Shown in pieces: positions 16,486 to 24,282 of a stretch of 37,970 nucleotides of DNA; within the stretch, counting starts at the first letter, position 1, and the number at the start of each line of letters is the position of its first letter. Source of the stretch: Bacillota bacterium. Lineage in GTDB: Bacteria > Bacillota > Clostridia > Peptostreptococcales > Anaerovoracaceae. The position numbers were made by a program, and so were the translations under genes. The notes below the pieces were generated by a model. It was not told where the DNA came from. It saw only the letters and a list, made by a program, of their open reading frames with translations, and ran no database searches. The stretch covers positions 1 to 37,970 of the forward strand of contig CAJPNN010000009.1 in the NCBI GenBank assembly GCA_905372035.1, written 5' to 3'.

Positions 16486-17322
16486 ATGAAAACTGATATG
16501 GAAAAAAGCAAGAATATTTTATTGACAATTGAATATGACGGCACAAATTTCAAGGGATGGCAAAGCCAGGAAGGACAGAAGACAGTTCAGTCGGTAATTG
16601 AAGATGCTTTGGAAAAAGCTCTTTCGGAAAGGGTTTCCATAAATGCCGCGGGAAGAACCGATGCGGGAGTCCATGCTTACGGGCAGACTGCGAACTTTGT
16701 AACCGGAAGCCGATTGCCTGTCGAAAATCTTAAGACGGTAGTAAACAACTTTTTGTCCGTAGGAAACAAAAGAACATATCCTGTGGGAAGTGTGAGGATA
16801 GTGGATGTTAAAACCGTACAGGAGGATTTTCATGCGAGATTTTCATGTGTGGGTAAAACCTATATGTATAAAATTTTGCTTGCAAAAGAACCGGATATTT
16901 TCAAAAGAAATTATTTTTATCGGATAAATAAAGAACTGAATTTTGAAAACATGGCGAAGGCGGCAAAAAGACTGGTAGGGGAACATGATTTTGCTTCATT
17001 TCAGGCTTCGGGAGGCACGCCGAGAAAAACTACAGTAAGAAATATATTTGATATAAGGTTTGACGGAGAGGGAAATGAGCTCTATTTGTTTGTAACGGGA
17101 GACGGTTTTTTGTATAATATGGTTAGAATAATTGCGGGTACACTTGTCGATGTAGGGATTGGAAAGATCAATCCCGCCGATATCGGTGAGATACTGACCT
17201 CGTGTGACAGGAAAAAAGCGGGGCATACCGCTCCGCCGTGCGGGCTTTATTTGTACAAAGTGTACTATTCCAAGGAGGAAATGGAAATATGGACAGACCC
17301 GGTTGGGACGAATATTTTATAG
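16486..17322 (+). CDS. truA: tRNA pseudouridine(38-40) synthase
   Basis: Isomerises uridines 38-40 in the anticodon arm of many tRNAs. Seen are the N-terminal IEYDGTNFKGWQSQEG, the catalytic Asp59 in AAGRTDAGVHAYGQ, the FHARFSCVGKTYMY segment, and the C-terminal DGFLYNMVRIIAGTLVDVG. At 278 aa it is slightly long because the C-terminus runs on past the core. The upstream ribosome site is weak; an alternative ATG lies four codons in. It follows fumC by 13 bp, and its 3' end overlaps the deaminase gene by 34 bp, whose ribosome site lies inside truA. Confidence 0.95.
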   Translation: MKTDMEKSKNILLTIEYDGTNFKGWQSQEGQKTVQSVIEDALEKALSERVSINAAGRTDAGVHAYGQTANFVTGSRLPVENLKTVVNNFLSVGNKRTYPVGSVRIVDVKTVQEDFHARFSCVGKTYMYKILLAKEPDIFKRNYFYRINKELNFENMAKAAKRLVGEHDFASFQASGGTPRKTTVRNIFDIRFDGEGNELYLFVTGDGFLYNMVRIIAGTLVDVGIGKINPADIGEILTSCDRKKAGHTAPPCGLYLYKVYYSKEEMEIWTDPVGTNIL

Positions 17323-17759
17323 AGATGGCAAAGCTTACGCAAAAGCGTTCCACATGTATGAGAAGGCAGGTAGGCGCCGTTATAGTAAAGGATAACAGAG
17401 TTATGGCTACGGGATATAACGGAGCACCGGCGGGCATAACTCATTGTGAAGACAGAGGGGGCTGTCTCAGACAGAAGCTTAATGTCCCTTCAGGAGAAAG
17501 GCATGAACTTTGTATGGCGCTTCATGCCGAGCAAAATGCTATAATACAGGCGGCACATTTGGGTCAAAGTATTGCGGGAGGAACTATTTATGTGACACAT
17601 CAGCCTTGTGTTATATGTGCAAAAATGATAATAAATGCGGGGATCAAAAGGATCGTGGTCGAACAGGGATACCCTGACAAATTGGCAAGAGAGATTCTCG
17701 ATGAATCGGGGCTTGAAATAGAGATGATAGACGATATATTGGAAAGGGGCGAAAAGTAA
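17289..17759 (+). CDS. comEB: dCMP deaminase (ComEB-type)
   Basis: Zinc enzyme that deaminates dCMP to dUMP, a route to dTMP. The 157-aa protein has the full cytidine/dCMP deaminase zinc site: HAEQNAII (His and proton-shuttling Glu) and QPCVICAKMIINAGIKRIV (PCxxC), plus an additional Cys/His region (HCEDRGGCLRQ) typical of ComEB-like dCMP deaminases. The start at 17289 is chosen because AAGGAGG lies 10 nt upstream and DRPGWDEYFIEMA is the normal N-terminus; a longer frame from 17238 is only an overlap with truA. It is followed by tagO after 5 bp. The symbol follows Firmicutes usage and implies no role in competence. Confidence 0.93.
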   Translation: MDRPGWDEYFIEMAKLTQKRSTCMRRQVGAVIVKDNRVMATGYNGAPAGITHCEDRGGCLRQKLNVPSGERHELCMALHAEQNAIIQAAHLGQSIAGGTIYVTHQPCVICAKMIINAGIKRIVVEQGYPDKLAREILDESGLEIEMIDDILERGEK

Positions 17760-17764
17760 TAAAT

Positions 17765-18880
17765 ATGGATACGGTTACGGGGATTTTTGATTTCGGGATA
17801 ACACAGCTTACTATCTTGCAAATGGTGAAAGTGTTTATAACAGGGGCGGCGATAACTGCCGTTATGACGCCTGTTGCAATTTGGTTGGCACCGAAGATCG
17901 GTGCGGTAGATATACCTAAAGACGGAAGGAGAATGCATACCAAGCCCATGCCGAGATTCGGCGGAATGGCTATGTTCATAGGAATAACCGTATCTTTATT
18001 CATATATCTACCCATAAGTCAAAGAGTTTCGGGCGTGATTGTCGGAGGCATACTCATATTTATAGTCGGAATTATCGACGACTTGAAAAACATGCCGGCA
18101 AAGGTTAAATTTATATGCCAGATAGGTTGTGCCACAGTTTTGTATATGTTCAATATCAGGATACTGCATATTTCAAATCCGTTTGACCAAAGCCATCTGA
18201 TATTTTTTCATCCGGCAGTGAGTTTTCTGGTTACAGTGATTTGGGTGGTCGGAGTTACAAATACGATAAATCTTATAGACGGACTTGACGGACTTGCAGC
18301 AGGTGTTTCCGCAATATCGGCGGTAGCTATCGCTTACGTTGCATATATCCACGGCGTCTATGGTGTTACGATAGCAATGCTTGCGGTGGCGGGCGGTGCG
18401 GCGGGATTTTTACCGTATAATTTCAATCCCGCCAAAATTTTTATGGGTGACGGGGGTTCACTGTTTTTAGGTTTTATGCTTGCCTCACTTTCAATTATAA
18501 GTCCGTTTAAAAGCGCAACTTTCGTCGCTATAATAGTACCGGTGTTTGTATTGGCGGTACCTATTTTCGATACATTATTTGCGATTCTCAGAAGAGCAAT
18601 AAACAAAAGGCCTATTATGGAAGCTGACAAGGGACACTTGCATCACAGGATAGTAGCGGCAGGATTCGGCCAGAGAAGAGCGGTTTTGACTATTTACGCA
18701 ATAAGCGGTGTCATGGGGGTTGCGGCGATAACGCTAAGCAGGCATCTCAAGGTGGAGACGGTGCTCCTGGTATTCATAGCCGTGACGCTGATATACGTAT
18801 TTTTGACAGATTCGCACAGTGTGGATTTGGTTCATGCAGCAAAAGGGAAAAATAATATTCAGGAGGATAAAGATAAATGA
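17765..18880 (+). CDS. tagO: Undecaprenyl-phosphate GlcNAc-1-phosphate transferase (TagO/WecA family)
   Basis: An integral membrane enzyme that moves GlcNAc-1-P from UDP-GlcNAc to undecaprenyl phosphate, the first lipid step for teichoic acids or other wall glycans. The 371 aa form about 10-11 membrane segments. Catalytic cytoplasmic motifs are present: VGIIDDLKNMP (Asp105, Asp106), NTINLIDGLDGLAAG (Asp172, Asp175), KIFMGDGGSLFLG (Asp229) and the basic loop DKGHLHHRI that marks the GlcNAc-specific WecA/TagO branch rather than MraY. It overlaps wecB by 4 bp (ATGA), consistent with joint use in polymer synthesis. The substrate assignment rests on the branch motif and the neighbour. Confidence 0.92.
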   Translation: MDTVTGIFDFGITQLTILQMVKVFITGAAITAVMTPVAIWLAPKIGAVDIPKDGRRMHTKPMPRFGGMAMFIGITVSLFIYLPISQRVSGVIVGGILIFIVGIIDDLKNMPAKVKFICQIGCATVLYMFNIRILHISNPFDQSHLIFFHPAVSFLVTVIWVVGVTNTINLIDGLDGLAAGVSAISAVAIAYVAYIHGVYGVTIAMLAVAGGAAGFLPYNFNPAKIFMGDGGSLFLGFMLASLSIISPFKSATFVAIIVPVFVLAVPIFDTLFAILRRAINKRPIMEADKGHLHHRIVAAGFGQRRAVLTIYAISGVMGVAAITLSRHLKVETVLLVFIAVTLIYVFLTDSHSVDLVHAAKGKNNIQEDKDK

Positions 18881-19992
18881 AAGTTTTGACGGTGTTCGGG
18901 ACAAGGCCGGAAGCGATAAAGATGGCACCTCTCGTTAAAAAACTTGAGGAAAGCGATAAACTTGAATCTGTTTTGTGTGTTACTGCACAGCACAGGCAGA
19001 TGCTTGATCAAGTCCTTGATTTATTTGAGCTTAAGCCGGATTATGATTTAAATATAATGAAAAAGAATCAGAGTATAAGTATGATAACAGCTAATGTTAT
19101 ATCGGGACTGGATGAGGTTTTTGATAAAGAAAATCCTGATATCGTGCTTGTACATGGAGATACAACCACGACATTTGCGACGGCGCTCGCCGCTTTTTAC
19201 CATAAAGTCAGAATCGGTCATGTTGAGGCGGGTTTGAGAACGTATGACAAGTATTCACCTTATCCGGAAGAAATGAACAGAGTCCTTACAGGACATTTGG
19301 CGGATATGCATTTCGCTCCTACGGAGAGGAATGTAGAAAACTTAAAAAAAGAAGCGATTGATGAAGAAAAAATTTTTATTACGGGAAACACCGTGATTGA
19401 CGCACTTTTACAGGTTGCGGACAAACCGTACGAATTTTTCGAACCTGTGCTTAAGAATATGGATTTTGAAAACAAGAGAGTTATAACTGTTACGTGTCAC
19501 AGGAGAGAAAATCTCGGGGAAAATATGGAAAATATATTCAGTGCTATACGAGATATATCACAGGAATTTGATGATGTGGAAGTTGTTTATCCGGTTCACA
19601 TGAATCCGAAAGTCAGAGAAATTGCGGATAAAATACTGGGGCACGAGAGCAGGGTTCATTTGATAGAGCCGCTTGAATACCAGCCCTTTGTGAATCTGAT
19701 GGCCAAATCATATTTTATAATAACGGATTCCGGCGGCATGCAGGAAGAAGCTCCCTCGCTCGGTAAACCGGTTTTAGTGGTACGTAAAGAGACTGAAAGA
19801 CCGGAAGCACTTGAAGCGGGCACGGTTAAGCTTGCAGGTGTCGAGCGGGATACCATATATGCCATGGCAAAAGAACTTCTTGAAGATAAGTCGGCATATG
19901 TAAAGATGGCACATGCTGCAAATCCCTACGGTGACGGGAAGGCGTGCGAGAAAATAATAGAAATATTAGAGGGAAACCCGGAGAATGTTTAA
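18877..19992 (+). CDS. wecB: UDP-N-acetylglucosamine 2-epimerase (non-hydrolysing)
   Basis: Interconverts UDP-GlcNAc and UDP-ManNAc, the donor for the ManNAc of teichoic linkage units and similar glycans. At 371 aa it has the standard length and motifs: GTRPEAIKMAPL near the N-terminus, VLVHGDTTTTFA, HVEAGLRTYDKYSPYPEEMNR (in part), ITGNTVIDAL, TCHRRENLGENMENI and ITDSGGMQEEAPSLGKP for UDP binding. Called mnaA in Bacillus. It is coupled to tagO by an ATGA overlap and overlaps the following MATE gene by 8 bp. In Firmicutes this gene is known to lie next to the atp operon, as here apart from the intervening exporter. Confidence 0.96.
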   Translation: MKVLTVFGTRPEAIKMAPLVKKLEESDKLESVLCVTAQHRQMLDQVLDLFELKPDYDLNIMKKNQSISMITANVISGLDEVFDKENPDIVLVHGDTTTTFATALAAFYHKVRIGHVEAGLRTYDKYSPYPEEMNRVLTGHLADMHFAPTERNVENLKKEAIDEEKIFITGNTVIDALLQVADKPYEFFEPVLKNMDFENKRVITVTCHRRENLGENMENIFSAIRDISQEFDDVEVVYPVHMNPKVREIADKILGHESRVHLIEPLEYQPFVNLMAKSYFIITDSGGMQEEAPSLGKPVLVVRKETERPEALEAGTVKLAGVERDTIYAMAKELLEDKSAYVKMAHAANPYGDGKACEKIIEILEGNPENV

Positions 19993-21418
19993 GAGGAATT
20001 ACAGTACCGAAAAAAAAGGAAGAGGCGATAATGCTTCTTCTATTGTTATAGAGACGGGGCCGCTGCTTGCAAGTTTGCGCAGGGTAGCGCTGCCTATAGC
20101 TCTTCAAAGCATTATTGCAGCATCATTGAGTCTTGTGGACAATGTTATGGTGGGTATGCTCGGGGAAAAAGAATTGGCAGCTGTAGGTATGTCGACACAG
20201 ATCTTTTTCATACACTGGATGATGCTTTTCGGATTTACGAGCGGAATGACGACATTTATGTCACAACTGTGGGGGATACAGGATTTAAAAAGTATAAGAA
20301 AAACGATAGGATTGGCAATTACGGCATGTCTTGCAGGGGGAATGCTGTTTTTTCTGCCGGCAATGATTGTTCCGGAGAAGATTGTAGGCATATTTACAGA
20401 TAATATAAGCGCAATAGAGATAGGTGGTCAGTACGTAAGGATAGGAGCATGGACAATATTATTCGTTTCCATATCGGTTCCGATTTCGGCGGCTTTAAGG
20501 AGTACGCAGCAGACAAGAATACCGTTGTTTGTAAGTGTATTGTCGTTTTCTCTTAACACGTTTATGAACTATTGTCTGATATTCGGACATTTCGGGTTGC
20601 CACAGCTGGGAATAAGCGGAGCGGCTATTGCAACGGTAATCTCAAGAGGTCTGGAAGTCAGCCTGTATTTGTTTCTCTTACTCAAGTCCAAGAATGTTTT
20701 AAGAGGAAGACTCGGAGAATTTTTTGGAATTCCACGTGAAGATGCAAAGCGGATGTTTAAAAATGCGATACCTACAACATTGAACGAGACATTGTGGGGA
20801 GTCGGGACATCCGCATATGTTGCGGCATATGGACATATAAGCATCGTTGCGATGGCGGCGGTTCAGGCCGGCAACACGATCAACAACATGTTTATTCTTG
20901 CAGGTTTCAGTATAGGGGATGCGATTCTCATAATGGTAGGACAGAGACTGGGTAGAAATCAGTATGATTATGCATATGAGCTTGCTAAAAAATTACTCGG
21001 GGTTGCCGTTATGGCGGGGGGTGTAGGAGGTGTTTTGCTGATAACTTTGGGCAGGCCCCTCTTAAACCTGTTTGATTTTACTGCAGAAGGGGCAAAATAT
21101 GCGTTTTTGATATTATGTGTATATTCGGCGGCTATGCCGCTCAAGCTTTTGGCGGGAGCGAATATTGTCGGGACTTTGAGGTGCGGAGGAGATACCGCTT
21201 TTGCGATGAGAACGGAAATCTCGTGTGTTTGGGGAATCGGAGTGCCGCTTGCATTCATAGGATCGTTGGTACTTAAATGCCCGGTATATGTTGTAGTGGC
21301 AATGGTTCAGATAGAAGAAGCGGTTAAATGTATAATCGTTATGCTGAGGTTCAGAAGCAAAAAATGGGTAAAAAATGTGATTGATGATCTTTCGATAACA
21401 ACAGAAGAAATTGAATAA
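19985..21418 (+). CDS. MATE-family efflux transporter
   Basis: A multidrug and toxic-compound exporter, driven by Na+ or H+. The 477 aa form about 12 membrane helices in two halves, with family features LPIALQSIIAASLSLVDNVMVGMLGE in TM1-2 (quoted in part: LVDNVMVGMLG), GMTTFMSQLWG, and PLKLLAGANIVGTLRCGGDTAFAM in the second half (PLKLL, GTLRCGGDT). A polar N-terminal tail of about 25 residues precedes the first helix. The ATG lies inside the wecB end with GGAGA close upstream. Substrate unknown; its place between wall-precursor genes and the atp operon need not reflect function, although a flippase role for a cell-wall lipid cannot be excluded. Confidence 0.9.
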   Translation: MFKRNYSTEKKGRGDNASSIVIETGPLLASLRRVALPIALQSIIAASLSLVDNVMVGMLGEKELAAVGMSTQIFFIHWMMLFGFTSGMTTFMSQLWGIQDLKSIRKTIGLAITACLAGGMLFFLPAMIVPEKIVGIFTDNISAIEIGGQYVRIGAWTILFVSISVPISAALRSTQQTRIPLFVSVLSFSLNTFMNYCLIFGHFGLPQLGISGAAIATVISRGLEVSLYLFLLLKSKNVLRGRLGEFFGIPREDAKRMFKNAIPTTLNETLWGVGTSAYVAAYGHISIVAMAAVQAGNTINNMFILAGFSIGDAILIMVGQRLGRNQYDYAYELAKKLLGVAVMAGGVGGVLLITLGRPLLNLFDFTAEGAKYAFLILCVYSAAMPLKLLAGANIVGTLRCGGDTAFAMRTEISCVWGIGVPLAFIGSLVLKCPVYVVVAMVQIEEAVKCIIVMLRFRSKKWVKNVIDDLSITTEEIE

Positions 21419-21486
21419 ATATTTTAATAAATAAACAGCAAAATAATTGATAAAGTTGTATAATTTCAGGGTTAGAGCTGTTTAAA

Positions 21487-21600
21487 GCTCACAAAAAGTG
21501 AGAAAATCTCAAGTTGTAATAAAAATTTTCTGAAAACTTAGCATGTATGGTGTTAAAAAGTACTTTACTATTTAAATAAAAGAGAATACAATAGATTGTA
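21487..21600. promoter_or_regulatory. Noncoding leader of the atp operon with three small inverted repeats
   Basis: The 229-bp gap between the exporter and atpI holds CTCAC-AAAAA-GTGAG (21488-21502), the 10-bp palindrome AAAGTACTTT (21558-21567) and TACAAT-AG-ATTGTA (21587-21600). None is followed by a U-tract, so they look more like operator or RNA-structure elements than terminators. A TATAAT at 21459-21464 could be a -10 box but lacks a -35 partner. Function not established. Confidence 0.35.
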
Positions 21601-21647
21601 ATTGATGTAGCTTAAAGCATATTTTGATTCTCGGAGAAGAGGTAAAA

Positions 21648-22139
21648 ATGGAGAGTTTTGATACTTTTAAAAACAGAATTGTAAAATACGGAATCGTGTT
21701 GATGTTCATAATAGAGATTGCTTCCATACCTGTTATCGGATTGAATTATAAATTTGCTTTGGGGCTGTTGCTCGGAACCGCAATCTCGGTTGTGAATTTA
21801 TATTTGCTTGCATTTCAATGCAGACAGGTAATAATGCAGGGAAACAAACTTATTTCCGTCTGGGGATATTTATTGAGGTTGTTTTTGTTCGGAGCGGTGG
21901 CTGTTATTTGCATCAAGATTTCATTGCGATGCGGAGTTGGAGCAATTTTGGGAATCCTTACAACGAAAGCGGCGATGTTTATAGTCAGCATGTCAAGATC
22001 CAAAGAGGGTAAAGACGCCATCTCGGATATTAAAGCCGAGTTACCGGAGAGTGATATGAAAAGAGCTAAAGTCGATATATTAAAAACCGATCTTCAGGAA
22101 ACTGACAGAGATTGTTTGAACAAAAATTCCGATTGCAAA
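21648..22139 (+). CDS. atpI: ATP synthase subunit I (AtpI-like assembly protein)
   Basis: Small membrane protein at the head of atp operons, thought to help assemble the c-ring. The start is the ATG at 21648, with GAGG 6 nt upstream; a TTG eight codons earlier covers the ribosome site and is unlikely. The 164 aa contain four membrane helices (about 8-30, 33-52, 68-90 and 92-110), the family layout, with the glycine-rich GLNYKFALGLLLGTAISVVN in the second. A charged tail of about 50 residues, rich in Lys, Asp and Glu, is longer than usual. It is the first gene of the operon. Similarity to known AtpI is low in general, so the name rests largely on topology and position. Confidence 0.8.
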
Positions 22140-22169
22140 TAAAAATCATATAGATAAGGAGGTAAAAAC

Positions 22170-22898
22170 GTGCATGACGTAAACCATTTAGGTGTAAGAA
22201 AAATTATGGGGTTTGACGGCGGCATCTTTATTACGGAGTCTGTAATATGGGGTGTTGTGATAGCTGCCATATTGGTCTTGATAGCGGTTTGGCTTTCGAG
22301 AGACTTAAAAAAAATTCCTAAAGGAAAGCAGGTTATTGCAGAACTTATCGTAGGTAAGGTTTACTCGATGACGGAAGATGTTATGGGTAAATATTACGGC
22401 AGTAAATATGCACCTTATGTCGGGAGTCTGTTCTTTTTCCTTTTGTTTTGCAACATGGGAGGTTTATTCGGGATCAGGCCGGTTACGGCTGATGTAAACG
22501 TAACATTTGCATGCGCCGTTGTAACATTCTTTTTGATCCTGGTAAGTTCAATAGCAACGAGAGGATTTAAAGGGCATCTTAAGACTTTATGTGAACCTTT
22601 TCCTTTTATGTTTCCGTTAAAAATTATTGAGCATGTGTCATTACCTATTTCACTTGCATTTCGACTTTTCGGAAACATTTTCGGAGGAGCTATAATAATG
22701 GCGCTTCTAATGACGGCACTTGAATCTGCGAGCGAAGCACTACATCTTCCTCTGCCGTTCTTACAGGCGGTTATACCGCTTCCTGCAAACTTTTTCTTTG
22801 ATATGTTCGAACCGGTTTTGCAGGCGTTTATTTTTACTATGTTAACAATGGTTTTCACAAGCGAGGGATTAAGACCGCATGAAGACGAAAGTCATTAG
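22170..22898 (+). CDS. atpB: ATP synthase Fo subunit a
   Basis: Stator channel subunit that passes ions to and from the c-ring. At 242 aa with about 5-6 membrane helices it is of normal length. The essential arginine is Arg165 in PISLAFRLFGNIFGGAIIM, and the C-terminal helix PLPANFFFDMFEPVLQAFIF carries the second conserved half of the ion path. The start codon is GTG (22170-22172) with AAGGAGG 7 nt upstream; an ATG at codon 13 is less well placed. Second gene of the atp operon, 31 bp after atpI. Confidence 0.95.
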   Translation: MHDVNHLGVRKIMGFDGGIFITESVIWGVVIAAILVLIAVWLSRDLKKIPKGKQVIAELIVGKVYSMTEDVMGKYYGSKYAPYVGSLFFFLLFCNMGGLFGIRPVTADVNVTFACAVVTFFLILVSSIATRGFKGHLKTLCEPFPFMFPLKIIEHVSLPISLAFRLFGNIFGGAIIMALLMTALESASEALHLPLPFLQAVIPLPANFFFDMFEPVLQAFIFTMLTMVFTSEGLRPHEDESH

Positions 22899-22928
22899 TA
22901 TATATTTGATTTTGAAAGGAGATTTATT

Positions 22929-23195
22929 ATGACACAGGTAACATCACAAGCATTTGTATTGGCAATGTCGGCATTGGGAGCAGGTATAGCTATGCTGTCG
23001 GCGATAGGTATAGGTATAGGTCAGGGATTTGCAGCAGGAAAGGCTGTAGAAGGTGTTTCAAGGCAACCGGAAGCAAGCGGGGAAATTTTGAAGACAATGC
23101 TTGTAGGTCAGGCGGTAGCTGAAACTACAGGAATATTTGCATTTATAATAGCGATCGTACTTGTATTTGTTAATCCGCTTGTAGGAATGCTTTAA
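22929..23195 (+). CDS. atpE: ATP synthase Fo subunit c, Na+-type ligand pattern
   Basis: Rotor ring subunit: an 88-aa hairpin of two membrane helices. Residues line up with the Ilyobacter tartaricus Na+ c-ring without gaps: Gln32 in GIGQGFAAG, Val63, Glu65 and the next residue in GQAVAETTGIF. Ilyobacter has Ser66 and Tyr70; here they are Thr66 and Phe70. H+-type c subunits generally lack the Gln and Ser/Thr pair, so this ring probably binds Na+, with a hydroxyl donated by Thr66. The substitution at 70 may alter affinity. The polar loop contains RQPEAS. The ATG follows GAAAGGAG by 6 nt. Confidence 0.95.
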   Translation: MTQVTSQAFVLAMSALGAGIAMLSAIGIGIGQGFAAGKAVEGVSRQPEASGEILKTMLVGQAVAETTGIFAFIIAIVLVFVNPLVGML

Positions 23196-23221
23196 TTTAA
23201 ATTTGAGAGGAGAGGACGAAA

Positions 23222-23740
23222 ATGCATTTTAGTATATATACTCCGCTTATGGAGTTTAACCCTACATTACTTATGATAGTGATTACGCTTTTCGTACTTT
23301 ACCTTATTTTAAGAAAAAATTTTTTTGAAAAGATTCGCAACTATACTCTGGCGAGAGAAAATGAGATAAAATCAAGCTTTGACAGCGCAGAAGAAACTGT
23401 GAAAGCCGCTAATGAGACCTTGCAAAAATATGAGGCGAAGATGTCCGGTGCAGAAGCTGAAAAGAGAGATATTATAGCTATGGGTAAACAGAGAGCGGAT
23501 GCACAGGCTAAAAGCATAATCGATGAAGCAAAAGAAGAGGCTGCGAGGATCAAAGCGAGGGCTATGGAAGAAATCGAGCAGGAAAGGCAGAAGGCTGTTT
23601 TGGAGATGCAAAAGCAGATTGCGGCATTGGCTATTATGGCGGCTGAAAAGATTTTGGAAAAGCAAATCAACGACAGAGAGCAAGATGAGATCGTTGATAA
23701 GATAATTGAACAGGCAGGTGCAGGCAAATGGCAGAGCTGA
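23222..23740 (+). CDS. atpF: ATP synthase Fo subunit b
   Basis: Peripheral stalk subunit that holds F1 against rotation. The 172-aa protein has one N-terminal membrane helix (about residues 14-32, LLMIVITLFVLYLILRK) followed by a long charged coiled coil (about 35-140, rich in Ala, Glu, Lys and Arg) and a C-terminal delta-binding part. Length and layout are typical of a homodimeric b. The ATG follows GAGAGGAG. Its 3' end overlaps atpH by 13 bp, as is common for this pair. Confidence 0.95.
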   Translation: MHFSIYTPLMEFNPTLLMIVITLFVLYLILRKNFFEKIRNYTLARENEIKSSFDSAEETVKAANETLQKYEAKMSGAEAEKRDIIAMGKQRADAQAKSIIDEAKEEAARIKARAMEEIEQERQKAVLEMQKQIAALAIMAAEKILEKQINDREQDEIVDKIIEQAGAGKWQS

Positions 23741-24261
23741 CGGTTGATATAACATACGGACAGGCACTTTACAGTGCAGCGGCCGACTTGGACAAAACTG
23801 AAGAAATGCTTGCAGAGGGAAAGGAACTCGTTAAGATAATCGGAGATATATCGGAGTTCAAAGAGTTTCTTTCCACTCCGATAATTGCTGCCGGAAAGAA
23901 AAAAGAATCTATCAGAAAAATTTTTGAAGGTAAGGTTTCTCAGGAGATGCTTAATTTTATGTATGTTTTAATAGATAAGAGCAGAGCAGGGCATTTTGAG
24001 AGAATAATTAAGCAATTTGAAAAGTTGATTGATGAAAACAAGGGATTTTCTCTCGGCACCATCTTTTCAATAAAACCCCTTTCGGACGGGCAGCTTGAAT
24101 CTTTTGAGAAAGAAACGGGTAAACTGCTCAGAAAGCAGGTTCGACTCGAGAATAAGGTGGATAAAAACCTTATTGGCGGAGTGCGTATTTTTATAGAGGG
24201 AAAAGTAATAGATGCTTCAATACAAAGAAAGCTGATGAATTTGAGAGAAAATCTAAATTAG
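23728..24261 (+). CDS. atpH: ATP synthase F1 subunit delta
   Basis: Joins the top of F1 to the b stalk (OSCP homologue). The 177 aa start with TVDITYGQALYSAA, the usual first helix of the N-terminal helical bundle, and finish with NKVDKNLIGGVRIFIEGKVIDASIQ and RKLMNLRENL (quoted in part), the conserved C-terminal delta signature with Gly-Gly-Val/Ile and Asp-Xaa-Ser. Length is normal. It overlaps atpF by 13 bp and precedes atpA by 21 bp. Sequence conservation in this subunit is low, but both ends and the operon position agree. Confidence 0.95.
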   Translation: MAELTVDITYGQALYSAAADLDKTEEMLAEGKELVKIIGDISEFKEFLSTPIIAAGKKKESIRKIFEGKVSQEMLNFMYVLIDKSRAGHFERIIKQFEKLIDENKGFSLGTIFSIKPLSDGQLESFEKETGKLLRKQVRLENKVDKNLIGGVRIFIEGKVIDASIQRKLMNLRENLN

Positions 24262-24282
24262 AGGAAAGGATGGTGAAAGTCG

